A program made the translations under genes and the position numbers. The notes below the pieces were generated by a model that was not told where the DNA came from, searched no databases, and saw nothing but the letters and a program-made list of their open reading frames with translations. Shown piece by piece: positions 31,393 to 40,861 of a stretch of 43,185 bases of DNA. Source of the DNA: CAYLPU01 sp964385635 (GTDB lineage: Bacteria; Chloroflexota; Anaerolineae; B4-G1); NCBI GenBank assembly GCA_964385635.1, contig CAYLPU010000041.1:1-43185 (forward strand). The letters are read 5' to 3'. How positions within the stretch are numbered: position 1 is the stretch's first letter; each line of letters starts with the position of its first letter.

Positions 31393-33075
31393 GTGAGACG
31401 ACCGGCACGCACTATCCAGCATCTCAAACGCTACCGCGAGATTGCCCAGGTCTTCATCCATCACGGCTTCGGCGAGTTGGTGGATGCAGTGGGATTGTTA
31501 CCATACCTCTCGCTGCCCCAGCGGCTGCTGCGCCGGGGACGACCAGTCGCACCTCCCCTGGGCATGCCGCAGCGACTGCGCCTGGCACTGGAGGAACTTG
31601 GACCTACCTTTATCAAACTGGGCCAGGTCCTTAGCACCCGTCCCGACATTCTCCCCCCTGCCTACATCGCCGAACTCGCCAAGCTGCAAGACACTGTGCC
31701 TCCAGTACCATGGAGAGCGACCCGAGCGCAGATCGATGCCGAACTGAGCGTGCCGCTGGAAGAGCAGTTCATCGACTTCGAACCTGTTCCCATTGCCGCT
31801 GCCTCGCTATCCCAGGTACACGCTGCAACACTACCCGACGGCACCCAAGTTGTCGTCAAGGTGCAGCGGCCGCACATCCAGACAATCATTGAGACGGACC
31901 TGGAGATCCTATTCGACCTGGCCCGGCTAATCCAGGAGCGCATCCCTCTGGGGAAAACCTATGACCTACCAGAGATCGTCGATGAGTTCGCCATCACCCT
32001 GCGGGCCGAACTGGACTTCTACCGCGAGGGGCGCAACGCCGACCGCTTCCGCGCCAACTTCGCCAACGAGCCTTATCTCCACATCCCCCGCGTCTACTGG
32101 GATTTCACCACTCGCCGCATGCTGGTACTAGAACGCATCAGCGGGATCAAGATTGATGACATTGAGGCACTGGACGCGGCAGGCTACAACCGCTCCCGCA
32201 TCGGCCTCCACGCAGCCCACATGATCATCAAGGAGGTTTTGGACGACGGTTTCTTTCACGCCGACCCCCATCCGGGCAACTTTGCCATCATGCCGGGCGA
32301 GATCATCGGCGCGATGGACTTCGGGATGGTCGGCCACCTGAGCCATCGGGTGCGGAGCGACCTGATCCGCCTCTACATCGTCGCCGTGCAACTGGATGAG
32401 GAAGGCATCGTGGATCAGTTAATCCACATGGGTGCGGTCAGCGGCGCCTTGGATCGGGCAGGACTACAGCGGGACGTGACGCGGCTACTGCGCAAGTACC
32501 ACGGGATGCCGCTGGGAACAATACGAGCCCGAGAAGTGGTTGAGGACGTCATGCCCATCGCCTTCCGCCACAATCTGCACCTGCCCTCGGACCTGTGGCT
32601 GCTGGGCAAGACAACAGCAATGATGGAAGGAGTGGGGCTGAAACTGGTGCCAGATTTCGATATCTTCGCCGTTTCCGAGCCATACGTCCGGCGCTTCATG
32701 TGGCAGATGGCCTCTCCACGCACCTGGGGGCCACCGCTGCTCAAAGGAGCCAGTGACTGGGCGGAACTGATGCGCATTATTCCACGTGTCAGTTCCCAGG
32801 TCCTGACCCGCGTCGAGCGGGGGGAATTTGAGATCACACTTAGCCACAAGGAGTTGGGTCAGGCACTGGTGCGGCTGGACCGACTGGCAAACCGTCTTTC
32901 ATTGAGTATGCTGTTGGCCGCACTCATCGTCGGGCTGGCCTTACTCGTCCCGGCCTTCAACCTGGCCGGGCAATGGAGTCTGGCAACGATAGTGAGCATC
33001 ACCGGCTTCGCCGGTGCCAGCCTGTTAGGCCTGTGGCTCATCTTCTCCATCTGGCGCTCGGGGAGACGACGCTAA
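31393..33075 (+). CDS. ubiB: UbiB/ABC1-family atypical kinase
   Basis: A 560-residue protein-kinase-like protein. The GTG at 31393 has GGAG six bases upstream; a TTG at 31363 is in frame but lacks a ribosome site. The family-specific motif LGPTFIKLGQVLSTRPDILPPAYIAELAKLQD is at about residues 68-98, the ATP lysine is in VVVKVQRPHI, the catalytic loop is HADPHPGNFA, and the metal motif is MDFGMVGHLS. Two membrane helices close the C-terminus (LLAALIVGLALLVPAF and IVSITGFAGASLLGLWLIF). These proteins support isoprenoid quinone or lipid metabolism, by ATPase rather than kinase action. It converges on the histidine-kinase genes. Confidence 0.92.
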   Translation: MRRPARTIQHLKRYREIAQVFIHHGFGELVDAVGLLPYLSLPQRLLRRGRPVAPPLGMPQRLRLALEELGPTFIKLGQVLSTRPDILPPAYIAELAKLQDTVPPVPWRATRAQIDAELSVPLEEQFIDFEPVPIAAASLSQVHAATLPDGTQVVVKVQRPHIQTIIETDLEILFDLARLIQERIPLGKTYDLPEIVDEFAITLRAELDFYREGRNADRFRANFANEPYLHIPRVYWDFTTRRMLVLERISGIKIDDIEALDAAGYNRSRIGLHAAHMIIKEVLDDGFFHADPHPGNFAIMPGEIIGAMDFGMVGHLSHRVRSDLIRLYIVAVQLDEEGIVDQLIHMGAVSGALDRAGLQRDVTRLLRKYHGMPLGTIRAREVVEDVMPIAFRHNLHLPSDLWLLGKTTAMMEGVGLKLVPDFDIFAVSEPYVRRFMWQMASPRTWGPPLLKGASDWAELMRIIPRVSSQVLTRVERGEFEITLSHKELGQALVRLDRLANRLSLSMLLAALIVGLALLVPAFNLAGQWSLATIVSITGFAGASLLGLWLIFSIWRSGRRR

Positions 33076-33118
33076 TGCGCACTACGATGGGTGCCGAATC
33101 TCCAGCACCATCGCGCCA

Positions 33119-34936
33119 TCACTCCTCCATGGCGACCGGCACCGTGAACGTGAAGGTCGTCCCCTCCCCAAGTAGGCTCTCCACCTCAATCCCTCCGCCC
33201 TGGAGCTCTACCAGACTCTTCACAATGAACAACCCCAACCCCGTCCCGGGCATCTCTCGCACTGCCGGATCCTCCGATCGGAAGAACTTGGTGAACAGAC
33301 ATGCCTGGTCCTCCGGGGAGATACCGATGCCTGTATTGGAAACAGCACAGTGCACGTGTCCATCTTTTAGCCATACTCGCACGTGGATGTACCCACCCTC
33401 AGGTGTGTAATTGCAGGCGTTGCTGAGCAGGTTGATCAAGACCTGGGCCAGCCGCGCCGGATCAGCGCAGACCAACGGCAGATCCTCCTGCACCTCCAAC
33501 GTCAACTGCTGCGACCGACCTTCGATCTGCGCCTGAATGGACTGCAGTCCATTCTCCAACGCCTCCGTCAGGACTGTCGGCTCCATCTCCAACCGCAAAT
33601 GCCCCGTCTCGATCCGAGAGATGTCCTGCAGATCAGAGACCAGAACCCGCATCCGCTCCACGTTGGAGCGAATGGTACGCAGGAACTCCACCTGTTGGGG
33701 TGTCAGTGTGCCAGCGATTCCCTTCTCCAGCAAATCAGCGTAGCCACGGATGGAGGTCATCGGCACACGTAATTCATGGGCGGCGAACGACACAAACTCC
33801 GACTTGGCCCGGTTGGCCTGGCGAACCTGCTCGTATAGACGCGCATTCTCGATTGCGACCACAGCGTGGTCTGCCAGCCGACGGGCGAGTTGGACATGGT
33901 CGGGCCGGAACGATCCACCACCTTCGCGCCGCAGGTCCAGCAACCCCACCACTCGCTCCTCGTAGCGAATGGGTACCACCATACGCCCTTGCTCAATGAC
34001 AATCGGTTCGTGGTTGCGCATCACCGACCTGACCACCTCGGGCTCAGGTCCAGCAGAAACGGTGCTATTGCCAGCGCTGACCATTGTGCAGACCGTTCCG
34101 TCGTCATCCAGGATACTCAGCGCCCCCTCCGCCGCCCCTGTGGCCCGCAGTGCCCAGGAGAGGGTCAGATCCAGCACCTGCTCAAAGTCCAGGCTGGCGT
34201 TCAGTTCCCGGTCTATCCGCTGCAGAGTTGTCAGTTCCTCCACCCGTGCAGCCAGGGCCTGGTCGGTCATCGTGTAGAGACGTGCGTTCTCAATGGCGAT
34301 GGCAGCCTGACTGGCGAACGCTGTCAGTATAGGCAAGTCCGCCTGGGAGAAGACACCCTCCCGAACCCGGCTGTCCAGGTACAGAGCGCCGATCACCCGC
34401 TCCCGGACATGGAGAGGCACGCAGATGATGGAGCGCAACTGGTAACTGATCACACTCTCCTGCTCGGAGAAGCGCGGGTCAAGTTGGGCATTGGTGGTCA
34501 GCACCGGCTGTCCTCCTTCCACCGCGCCCCGCACCACCGTGTGGCTGAGCTCCAAATCGGAGGCAGCGACACTTTCCTGGTCAAAGTGCCGCGCCGCCCT
34601 AATCTCCAGATTCCCCTTCTCGTCCAACAACATCAGGCAGCCTCGCTCAGCCCCTGTTAGACGGACCAGCGAATCCATCACCAGGCCTAGTGTCTCTGTC
34701 AGACGGAGCGAGGAGTTCAGAACCCCGATGATCTCGTAGAGGGTCGCCAGTTCCGCCCCCCGCGCTGGTATCTCGGCCAGTTCCACCACCATCCGCTGCC
34801 ACTCCTGGAGCCGGACGGTCAGTTGCTCGCAGGGGAGACCAGGCGGCCGCGTCAATGCCTGCTGCACCGCCCGCATGCTTTCCAGGAGCGCCGCCGCTGT
34901 GCTTCCCCCTGCTCCGACCTCGATCCCATTCGTCAT
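33119..34936 (-). CDS. Soluble GAF-domain histidine kinase
   Basis: A 605-residue cytoplasmic sensor kinase. After a short helical start there are two GAF domains, about residues 65-205 (AERGCLMLLDEKGNLEIRA ... VIGALYLDSR) and 230-365 (AAEGALSILDDDG ... VVGLLDLRREGG). HisKA follows, with the phospho-His in FAAHELRVPMTSIRG near 390, then the ATPase with N box NLLSNACNYTPEGG, G1 NTGIGISPED and G2 GTGLGLFIV. No membrane segment. The GAF domains suggest sensing of a small molecule or redox state. It is 22 bp downstream of the cNMP-kinase gene, hence one operon. Confidence 0.92.
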   Translation of the reverse strand: MTNGIEVGAGGSTAAALLESMRAVQQALTRPPGLPCEQLTVRLQEWQRMVVELAEIPARGAELATLYEIIGVLNSSLRLTETLGLVMDSLVRLTGAERGCLMLLDEKGNLEIRAARHFDQESVAASDLELSHTVVRGAVEGGQPVLTTNAQLDPRFSEQESVISYQLRSIICVPLHVRERVIGALYLDSRVREGVFSQADLPILTAFASQAAIAIENARLYTMTDQALAARVEELTTLQRIDRELNASLDFEQVLDLTLSWALRATGAAEGALSILDDDGTVCTMVSAGNSTVSAGPEPEVVRSVMRNHEPIVIEQGRMVVPIRYEERVVGLLDLRREGGGSFRPDHVQLARRLADHAVVAIENARLYEQVRQANRAKSEFVSFAAHELRVPMTSIRGYADLLEKGIAGTLTPQQVEFLRTIRSNVERMRVLVSDLQDISRIETGHLRLEMEPTVLTEALENGLQSIQAQIEGRSQQLTLEVQEDLPLVCADPARLAQVLINLLSNACNYTPEGGYIHVRVWLKDGHVHCAVSNTGIGISPEDQACLFTKFFRSEDPAVREMPGTGLGLFIVKSLVELQGGGIEVESLLGEGTTFTFTVPVAMEE

Positions 34937-34958
34937 CGTCTGTCCTCACATACGTTCT

Positions 34959-36200
34959 TCACACAAGGGGTAACTGCACCACGAACTGGCTTCCCGGGCA
35001 AGCCTCCTCGTCGTAGCCGGGGCTCTCACCCCAAATACGTCCGCCGTGGGCCTGCACCACCCCCCGGGTGATGGCGAGTCCCAGCCCAGGCCCGCCCCCC
35101 TTGAAGGAGGTTCTCCCCGATGAGTGGAATCCCACATCCTCAGCACGGTAGAACGTCTCGAAGACCAGTTCCAAGTCCCCCGGCGCGATGCCAATGCCCG
35201 TGTCCTCCACTGCCACCTCAATGCACGGTCCCAGGTCCGGCACCTCTACCATGCGACCTATCACCGTGATCCGCCCCTCGTCCGGCGTGTACTTGATCGC
35301 ATTGTTCACCAGATGGTAGAACACCTTGTACAGCATCTCAGGGTCGCCCGGGTAGAAGGGCAGATCCCGCAACCCTTTCAATTCCAGCGTCAGGCCCCGC
35401 TCCTCCAGCGATTGCTCGAATTTAGACCGGACGCTCTGGAAGGTAACAGGGATGCTCACCGGGGTACGATGGATCTCAAGCCCACCCGCCATCACCCGCG
35501 ACACGTCCAGGATGCTGTTGAAGATGCGGTGGAGCCGCTCCGTGCTCGTCACTATCCCCTCCACCAGCACCTCCAGTTCGGGGACTCTCTGCACCGAGGG
35601 ACTGCTTTGCATCATCTGGGTATACCCCATCAGAGCCGCCACAGGCGTGCGCAGTTCGTGCGCTGCTACCTGGAGAAAGTCGGACTTGGTCCGATCCAAC
35701 CGCTCCAGTTGACGGAGCGCCCGCGTCAGTGCCTCGTTGGCCCGCTGCAACTCGGAGATCGCTTGCTGGTCCGCATCCCGCAGGCGGGCGGTTAGCCGAA
35801 CCAGAATGCGGACACCCAGGGAGGGACTGCGCCCCAGGACGGTCAGGAAGGGCTCCCGGTCGATCTCCAGAACGGTAACGGGCCCGACGGCGCGGACGGT
35901 AGCGGTGCGGATGCCTTCCTGGAGGATGGCCATTTCGCCAAAGATCTCCCCCGGGACCCCCTCGTACAGGTGACGCTCGCTTCCGTCGTCCATCCGCTTG
36001 ACTATCTCCACGCGCCCCCGCACGATGATGTAGACGACGTCCCCTGATGCCCCCTCCTCGCAGATTACAGCGCCGCCGGGGAAAGGACGCACGACCGCCG
36101 CCTGGCTCAGTTCGTCCAGGTCTTCTTCTGCCAGGCCGAAAAGAACCGGGCGCAAGAACTCCTTAATATCCACCTGAGGAGAAGAAAGTAGGTTATCCAT
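34959..36200 (-). CDS. Cyclic-nucleotide-domain histidine kinase
   Basis: A 413-residue soluble kinase. The ATG at 36200 (MDNLLSS) is chosen because an upstream ATG would add unrelated residues; no good ribosome site is visible. Residues 15-130 form a Crp-like cyclic-nucleotide-binding domain (EGASGDVVYIIVRGRVEIVKR, GEIFGEMAIL, TATVRAV). A coiled coil comes next, then HisKA (VAAHELRTPVAALMGY) and the ATPase (HLVNNAIKYTPDEG, DTGIGIAPGD, GGGPGLGLAITRG). It may sense cAMP or c-di-GMP. No response regulator is adjacent on this strand; the receiver at 40469 is the nearest. Confidence 0.9.
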   Translation of the reverse strand: MDNLLSSPQVDIKEFLRPVLFGLAEEDLDELSQAAVVRPFPGGAVICEEGASGDVVYIIVRGRVEIVKRMDDGSERHLYEGVPGEIFGEMAILQEGIRTATVRAVGPVTVLEIDREPFLTVLGRSPSLGVRILVRLTARLRDADQQAISELQRANEALTRALRQLERLDRTKSDFLQVAAHELRTPVAALMGYTQMMQSSPSVQRVPELEVLVEGIVTSTERLHRIFNSILDVSRVMAGGLEIHRTPVSIPVTFQSVRSKFEQSLEERGLTLELKGLRDLPFYPGDPEMLYKVFYHLVNNAIKYTPDEGRITVIGRMVEVPDLGPCIEVAVEDTGIGIAPGDLELVFETFYRAEDVGFHSSGRTSFKGGGPGLGLAITRGVVQAHGGRIWGESPGYDEEACPGSQFVVQLPLV

Positions 36201-36322
36201 ACAAGTTGGTATACCACAGTTCCACAATTTGTGCAACGTGGGGAGAAATGCGCTCAGAATGCCAAGCCACCCTGGCTGTTTGTCATTCGTCATCGGTCAC
36301 CAGGCCATTGTGAATACAACCA

Positions 36323-36351
36323 GGTCCCCCCAGGCTAAGCCTGGAGGGACC
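36323..36351 (-). terminator. Hairpin after broken secreted-protein gene
   Basis: GGTCCCCCCAGGCT (36323-36336) pairs with 36338-36351 with one mismatch. It lies 38 bp past the end of the broken gene on the minus strand. No clear T-run follows, so the terminator role is tentative. Confidence 0.45.
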
Positions 36352-36388
36352 TTCGTTGCTGTCTACCTTAAGGAATGTGGGGCTCGGG

Positions 36389-37301
36389 CTACTTCACCAC
36401 CACCGGCAGAAACAACCGGATGCCCGGCTCGCTAGTGAGAGCGAAGTCGGTGAAGTGATCAACCTGCATCACCACCCGGTTGCCCTCGGTATCCACGACG
36501 TATGCATTGCTGATGCTGACCGTGCCGGAAATGACGGCGTCGGGCCAGCGGAACTGGAGCACGTGACCGCCGGAAGCACCGTCGGGAGGCACATAGATGC
36601 GGCGTAGCGCCGGCTTGATGCTGTCGGTGACACCGATTGTCGCGCCCAGGTGATAATTACCGTGGGGCACGGACAGGCGGAAACCGCCGTCCTCGCCCGA
36701 GTGGGTCGAGAGCCAGAGATTAGCCACCACCGGGCCGATCCCGTCGGCGATGACTTTGGCCCCGGCTAACGGCGCGCCATCGGGCCCCAACACCGTGCCG
36801 GTGATGAGACCATCCCGCTCGGCGACGGGCAGAGGCGCAAGCGTCGTCTGGCCCGAGGCCACGGGTATATTCTTGTGATGTCGCAACCCCACGTAGTCCG
36901 ACTGCGGGTCAACGCGGTAGCCCAGGTGCCACAACCCCGCCGCCACACTCATCGTGTAGGTTCCGTTGCCGGGGTTCACCGCTGTGCGCACCCAGTCGCC
37001 CCCGGCCCAGGCCAGCACGCCAGCATCCACCCCTTCGACCACATCTTGGTTGCGCGGGTCCCACAGTCCGCCGACGATGCGGGCGTCTTTCTCCTTGACC
37101 GTCAGCGTGATACTCACCGTCTCCGCGGCGGCCACGGCGACCGCCTTCTCGCCGGCCGACATAATAGGGGCTACCCGCCGGCAGGTGGGCCGCCACGTGA
37201 TAGGGGCCGGTGTAGATGTAGGGCTGCTCAGGGCCAGGCGAGGGTTGCACGTGCCATTTCCTTTGTTCAGAGCCTGGCCAAGACCTGCCTCCATGGGTCA
37301 C
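36389..37301 (-). pseudogene. Broken carboxypeptidase-regulatory-like protein
   Basis: The frame from about 37165 to 36389 reads as two carboxypeptidase-regulatory-like (transthyretin-like) repeats, for example ERDGLITGTVLGPDGAPLAGAKVIAD and WPDAVISGTVSISN, and ends in LFLPVVVK, a C-terminal form common in Chloroflexota surface proteins. Upstream of 37165 the same homology (PEQPYIYTGPYHVAAHLPAG) continues only in another frame, because of a one-base indel near 37165-37175. That frame opens with a GTG overlapping the stop of the lipoprotein gene. No signal peptide is present, so a long N-terminal part is missing as well. Confidence 0.7.
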
Positions 37302-38149
37302 TCCCCCGCCAGCGCCAGTTTCTCCTCCAGAAGCGGAATGATGGCCGGATCCAGCAGATGGCGGGCGATCACCGCCGTGGGCTCCACCGGCGGCCGGGCC
37401 GCCTGGTAGGGCGCTAGCAGTTCCTCGACCAGGTCTTCCCTCTGCAACTCAAAGTCCACCTCAGAGAGGGAGTGTACTCTCTCCAGCAGGTCAAGGATGC
37501 GATCCAGTTCTCCTTCCTCGTCGAGGACCAGCACCTGGCCGTGGAAGCGGGCCTCCAGCCGTTTCATCACCCGGCGGGCGATGTCCTCCTTGCGATGCTC
37601 AAACTGGTCACCGGGTATCGCGCGCAGCCGCTCCAGTATAGCCCCACCTCCTGCACCCTGTGCCTGGCCGATCCGCAGTTCGTCCGGCGGTGGAATGACG
37701 CAGGGCACGTAATGCTCCAAGGCGTACAGTTGGTGCCCCTCCAAGACATCCTCGACTTCCTCGGCCAGGCGAGCGACCTCCTCTCGATACGCCTCGATCA
37801 GCCGCGCGTTGTCTGCTTTAGCGGCGAAGAAACATTCCCCCAACTCCGGAGAGATAGCCTGCCTCGCCATCAGCATATCCCGGATCTCCCCAAGGGTGGC
37901 GTTCATTACCTCTACATCGGCCTGATCCCGCAACGTTTCTCGCTTTTCCTGTGCCTGCTGGGCCCGTTCGAGAATGAAGCACATCTGTTCGGGCGTCAGT
38001 TCCAGACCATTGATCAGGTTGAGCAACTGAACCTCCCGATGCAGATTCCCACTCTCAGGCAGTGTCTGCGCGCTGACCGGCTGCAAAGACTGGCAACCGG
38101 AGGCGAGCGGCAGCAGCACAACTACCAGCAACAGAAACCATTTCTTCAT
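37298..38149 (-). CDS. Helical lipoprotein, unknown function
   Basis: A 283-residue exported protein. The start at 38149 (MKKWFLLLVVVLLPLASGC) has GGAGGTG upstream; LASGC is the lipobox. The mature part is strongly helical and charged, with coiled-coil-like runs (FILERAQQAQEKRETLRDQADVEV, LIEAYREEVARLAEEVEDVLEGHQ). The pattern (LTPEQ followed by long helices) recalls Spy/CpxP-type periplasmic chaperones, but similarity is weak and it is longer. It stands directly before the broken secreted-repeat gene. Confidence 0.75.
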   Translation of the reverse strand: MKKWFLLLVVVLLPLASGCQSLQPVSAQTLPESGNLHREVQLLNLINGLELTPEQMCFILERAQQAQEKRETLRDQADVEVMNATLGEIRDMLMARQAISPELGECFFAAKADNARLIEAYREEVARLAEEVEDVLEGHQLYALEHYVPCVIPPPDELRIGQAQGAGGGAILERLRAIPGDQFEHRKEDIARRVMKRLEARFHGQVLVLDEEGELDRILDLLERVHSLSEVDFELQREDLVEELLAPYQAARPPVEPTAVIARHLLDPAIIPLLEEKLALAGE

Positions 38150-38259
38150 CACGCACCTCCTATCTCTTTGTGTGACCAACATAACAGGCGGTTTTCAAGC
38201 GCCCGTTATACCGGTGTAAAAGGTCGGTAAAAAAGAACGGTTCTGGCAGGCCAGGAGAC

Positions 38260-38306
38260 CCACAAACAGAAAAGGGCAGGTTCTGCAACAAGCAGGCTCT
38301 GCCCTT
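38260..38306 (-). terminator. Terminator of the secreted-protein gene
   Basis: AAGGGCAG (38272-38279) pairs with CTGCCCTT (38299-38306), with an inner 4-bp stem after a small internal loop. On the minus strand it is followed by TTCTGTTTG. It lies 52 bp past the stop of the 38358 gene. Confidence 0.6.
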
Positions 38307-38357
38307 CTACCCAGGAAGAGAGACCATCCCCGGAGGAACCGGGGCAAGTAGGGACAC

Positions 38358-39062
38358 CTAGTCAGACAAGTACGAGTAGGCGATTTTGTCCCGATCTTGA
38401 AAACCGTAGTTGGTAATATAATGAGTGCTGGTCACGACACATTCCGCGCCAAGCCAGTCCCAGGTCTCACTCTCCTCATCGCTCACCCATCCTTCGTCCG
38501 CCTCTAAGATGATCGTCTCACCTCTGCGTTCCAGGGTGATAGTCCCCGTCTCGCCCGCGTAATGCAACGTTATGTCGGTTTTGGACACCGGGTACTGTTG
38601 GATTTTGGTCAGGTTGCTATTGGCGCCACCACCAACACCGCCCAGACTCTCGCCACTGCCAATGTAGCCAATTTCATCGTCGTCCAGCACCACAGCGGAT
38701 TCTGGGGGATATGTGGTGTAGATGGTAAGCACGCCACTTTGCGGATTGAAGTCGTAGGTGTGGAAATCAATGCAGAGACCTGCGCAGCCCGCACCCAACA
38801 CACTGTACGTCCAGTACTCAACAAACAGATACTTGCCCTCTGGCATCTGGACAAGCAGTGGGAAGTTACTGTACGCGAGGGGTAGATAGACCTGGTGAGC
38901 CAGGGTCAACGTATCCGTCGCTGTGACCATGGAGGTAGAGATTTTAAGAGGCGCATCACTCACCGCTCCGACGCCCGCCTTAGCCTCACTTTCGCTGCTG
39001 ATGGACAAGCCGATGATCACAATCGAAATAACCACACTTGCGACAAGGACTAGTCGTCTCAT
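38358..39062 (-). CDS. Secreted or anchored hypothetical protein
   Basis: A 234-residue protein. The start at 39062 (MRRLVLVASVVISIVIIGLSI) has GGAGAAAG upstream and encodes a signal peptide. The stretch HQVYLPLAYSNFPLL after about residue 55 resembles the YLPL motif of Chloroflexota secreted proteins. The rest is beta-rich with two cysteines close together (GAGCAGLC) and a Gly-rich loop (GSGESLGGVGGGANSN). No domain is recognised. It lies alone with its own terminator, so it is a single-gene unit. Confidence 0.7.
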   Translation of the reverse strand: MRRLVLVASVVISIVIIGLSISSESEAKAGVGAVSDAPLKISTSMVTATDTLTLAHQVYLPLAYSNFPLLVQMPEGKYLFVEYWTYSVLGAGCAGLCIDFHTYDFNPQSGVLTIYTTYPPESAVVLDDDEIGYIGSGESLGGVGGGANSNLTKIQQYPVSKTDITLHYAGETGTITLERRGETIILEADEGWVSDEESETWDWLGAECVVTSTHYITNYGFQDRDKIAYSYLSD

Positions 39063-39227
39063 TACTGACTTTCTCCGCTCAGTACAATGTCCGTCACAGG
39101 GTTTCAACTGAATGGTATCAGCCACTGATAATAGCAGATCACACCAACACGGATGGCCGATGCTACCATTGTATAGGATGCGGGTAATGAAAAGGTATAA
39201 AAAAGGTTAAGAATAGGGTTCATATGT

Positions 39228-39256
39228 TTGTACAAGCACAGCCGGTGGACTATAAT
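39228..39256 (+). promoter_or_regulatory. Promoter of the nitrilase-family gene
   Basis: A weak -35 (TTGTAC) and perfect TATAAT with a 17-bp spacer, 130 bp before the ATG. The region 39063-39386 holds no gene; it is the divergent control region of the two flanking genes. Confidence 0.55.
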
Positions 39257-39386
39257 TGAGGCGGCCACCATGCACGGCAGTAGGACATGTGCACCAGCGC
39301 GCTGGAAGCGACGCTGATCGTAGCGTAAACGATATGCCTTTCATCAAGCAAGCCTGAGCTATGTCGTGAGTAAAAAGGAGTTCATT

Positions 39387-40253
39387 ATGTCTAAGAAGGA
39401 TTCAACCACCCTTCAGGTGTCTTGTGTTCAGATGCACTGGGCGAAACCGATGGAGTTCAACCTCCAAAGGACACTTCACTACATCAAAGCGGCATCGGAA
39501 TACAGCAGTCGTGTAGTGCTATTCCCCGAGGCCAATCTGACAAGCTATTACTTCCCTTATGCAATAAACCTTGACCCGAGGAGCATTCAACAAGCTCTCG
39601 ACAAAACGTGCGAGGCAGCAGCGGAGAACAATATCTGGGTCATTGTCGGAACTATCCAGAAGACGCATGATCGTTTTCTAAACCTTGCCCATGTCATGGA
39701 TTCTACAGGAAGAATCGTCCACGAGTATGCTAAGACTAACATGGCTGGGCGCGATGAGAAGAAGTACTGTCACGGAGGTGATAAACTATCGCTGTTCGAA
39801 ATAGATGGAGTGTTATGCACTTTGATTATATGTCGTGATGGCAGGCATCCGGAATTATACCGCATTCCAGCAATGGCAGGCGCCCAAATACTGTTCCATC
39901 CATCGTCCAGTTCGGATGAGATTGAAGCTGTAACGTGGAAACGGACTTCGGGGCGTGCCCAACAGCCCATTGGACCGAACACCAAGATCTTCCATTGTGT
40001 AGCCAACACTATCGGCCAATCCCCAGACGGCAGGCAGACATCCAGTGGCTGGTCCTTCATTCGTGACCCCGGCGGTCTTCCGTTGGCTGAGGCTGGGTAT
40101 TATCAGGAGGAAATGATCACCGCGGTACTGGACCTTTCTCGTGCCGATCGTTCTTACATACTGGGTAGCATGAAGAATCCGCCATTTCTGAGTAAATACT
40201 GGAAAGAGATGATTGATGAAATGAAGTTTAGAGCAAACCTGAAACCCGAATGA
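39387..40253 (+). CDS. Nitrilase-superfamily amidohydrolase
   Basis: A 288-residue carbon-nitrogen hydrolase. The ATG at 39387 has AAGGAG six bases before it; a GTG at 39366 is in frame but unsupported. The catalytic triad is visible: Glu in VLFPEANLTSYYF, Lys in YAKTNMAGRDEKKY and Cys in TLIICRDGRHPELYRI. The Cys motif ICRDGRHPE differs slightly from the usual CYD/CGED forms, so substrate class is open (amidase, carbamoylase or other). It has its own promoter and no obvious partners. Confidence 0.88.
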   Translation: MSKKDSTTLQVSCVQMHWAKPMEFNLQRTLHYIKAASEYSSRVVLFPEANLTSYYFPYAINLDPRSIQQALDKTCEAAAENNIWVIVGTIQKTHDRFLNLAHVMDSTGRIVHEYAKTNMAGRDEKKYCHGGDKLSLFEIDGVLCTLIICRDGRHPELYRIPAMAGAQILFHPSSSSDEIEAVTWKRTSGRAQQPIGPNTKIFHCVANTIGQSPDGRQTSSGWSFIRDPGGLPLAEAGYYQEEMITAVLDLSRADRSYILGSMKNPPFLSKYWKEMIDEMKFRANLKPE

Positions 40254-40282
40254 GGAGCTTTTACAAGTGCCATTTGTCATTA

Positions 40283-40313
40283 GAACGCCTCCGTAGTACT
40301 GCGGAGGCAGTTC
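40283..40313 (+). terminator. Hairpin after nitrilase gene
   Basis: GAACGCCTCCG pairs with CGGAGGC-A-GTTC (one bulged A) around an eight-base loop, 30 bp past the nitrilase stop. A T-run (40330-40334) comes 17 bases later, too far for a standard intrinsic terminator. Confidence 0.45.
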
Positions 40314-40360
40314 TGGCGGACCGGGGCTGTTTTTCATACTGCTTTCCGTATTATTGGGGA

Positions 40361-40389
40361 TTTACACGGCTAGCAGATTGAGGTATGAT
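40361..40389 (+). promoter_or_regulatory. Promoter of receiver/kinase operon
   Basis: TTTACA (5/6) and TATGAT (5/6) with a 17-bp spacer, 80 bp before the receiver gene start. It probably drives the receiver and the overlapping kinase. Confidence 0.6.
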
Positions 40390-40468
40390 GATCCTACAGC
40401 GATAAGTGTACCACTTCGCCCATGGAGGGCAAATACCGAATTACAGTCCAACGAACAGAGGAAAACAA

Positions 40469-40861
40469 ATGGAACCAATAAAGGTCCTGATCGTGGATGA
40501 CAACCCAACCTTCATCGGCATCATGCGCCGCTTTCTCTCCCGTTTCACCGATATTGAGGTGGTAGCCGAAGCCACCAGCGCCAAAGACGCGCTGGCCTTG
40601 GCGCAGAAGACAGCCCCGGAGATTGCGCTGGTGGATGTCGCGATGCCAGAGATCAATGGCCTGACACTGACTCGCATGCTGCGAGAGAAGTACCCTGGCC
40701 TGGCCGTGATCCTCGTCACCCTGATCGATACCGCCCAGTATCGTTCTGCCTCAGCGGAGGCAGGCGCGGCAGGATTCGTAGCCAAGCCCACCCTCAGCAC
40801 CGACCTGGTACCCCTCATCCGTCGTTACGCGCCGAAGGCACATGACCGTGCTTACGCCTGA
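40469..40861 (+). CDS. Stand-alone receiver-domain regulator
   Basis: A 130-residue single-domain response regulator. The ATG at 40469 follows AGAGGA; an in-frame ATG at 40406 would add 21 unrelated residues. Key residues are DD in VLIVDDNP, the phospho-Asp in ALVDVAMPEING, the Thr in ILVTLID and the Lys in AGFVAKPTL. No output domain follows, so it acts by protein contact (CheY/Spo0F type) or as part of a phosphorelay. The next kinase gene starts inside its last codons, so they form a pair. Confidence 0.92.
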   Translation: MEPIKVLIVDDNPTFIGIMRRFLSRFTDIEVVAEATSAKDALALAQKTAPEIALVDVAMPEINGLTLTRMLREKYPGLAVILVTLIDTAQYRSASAEAGAAGFVAKPTLSTDLVPLIRRYAPKAHDRAYA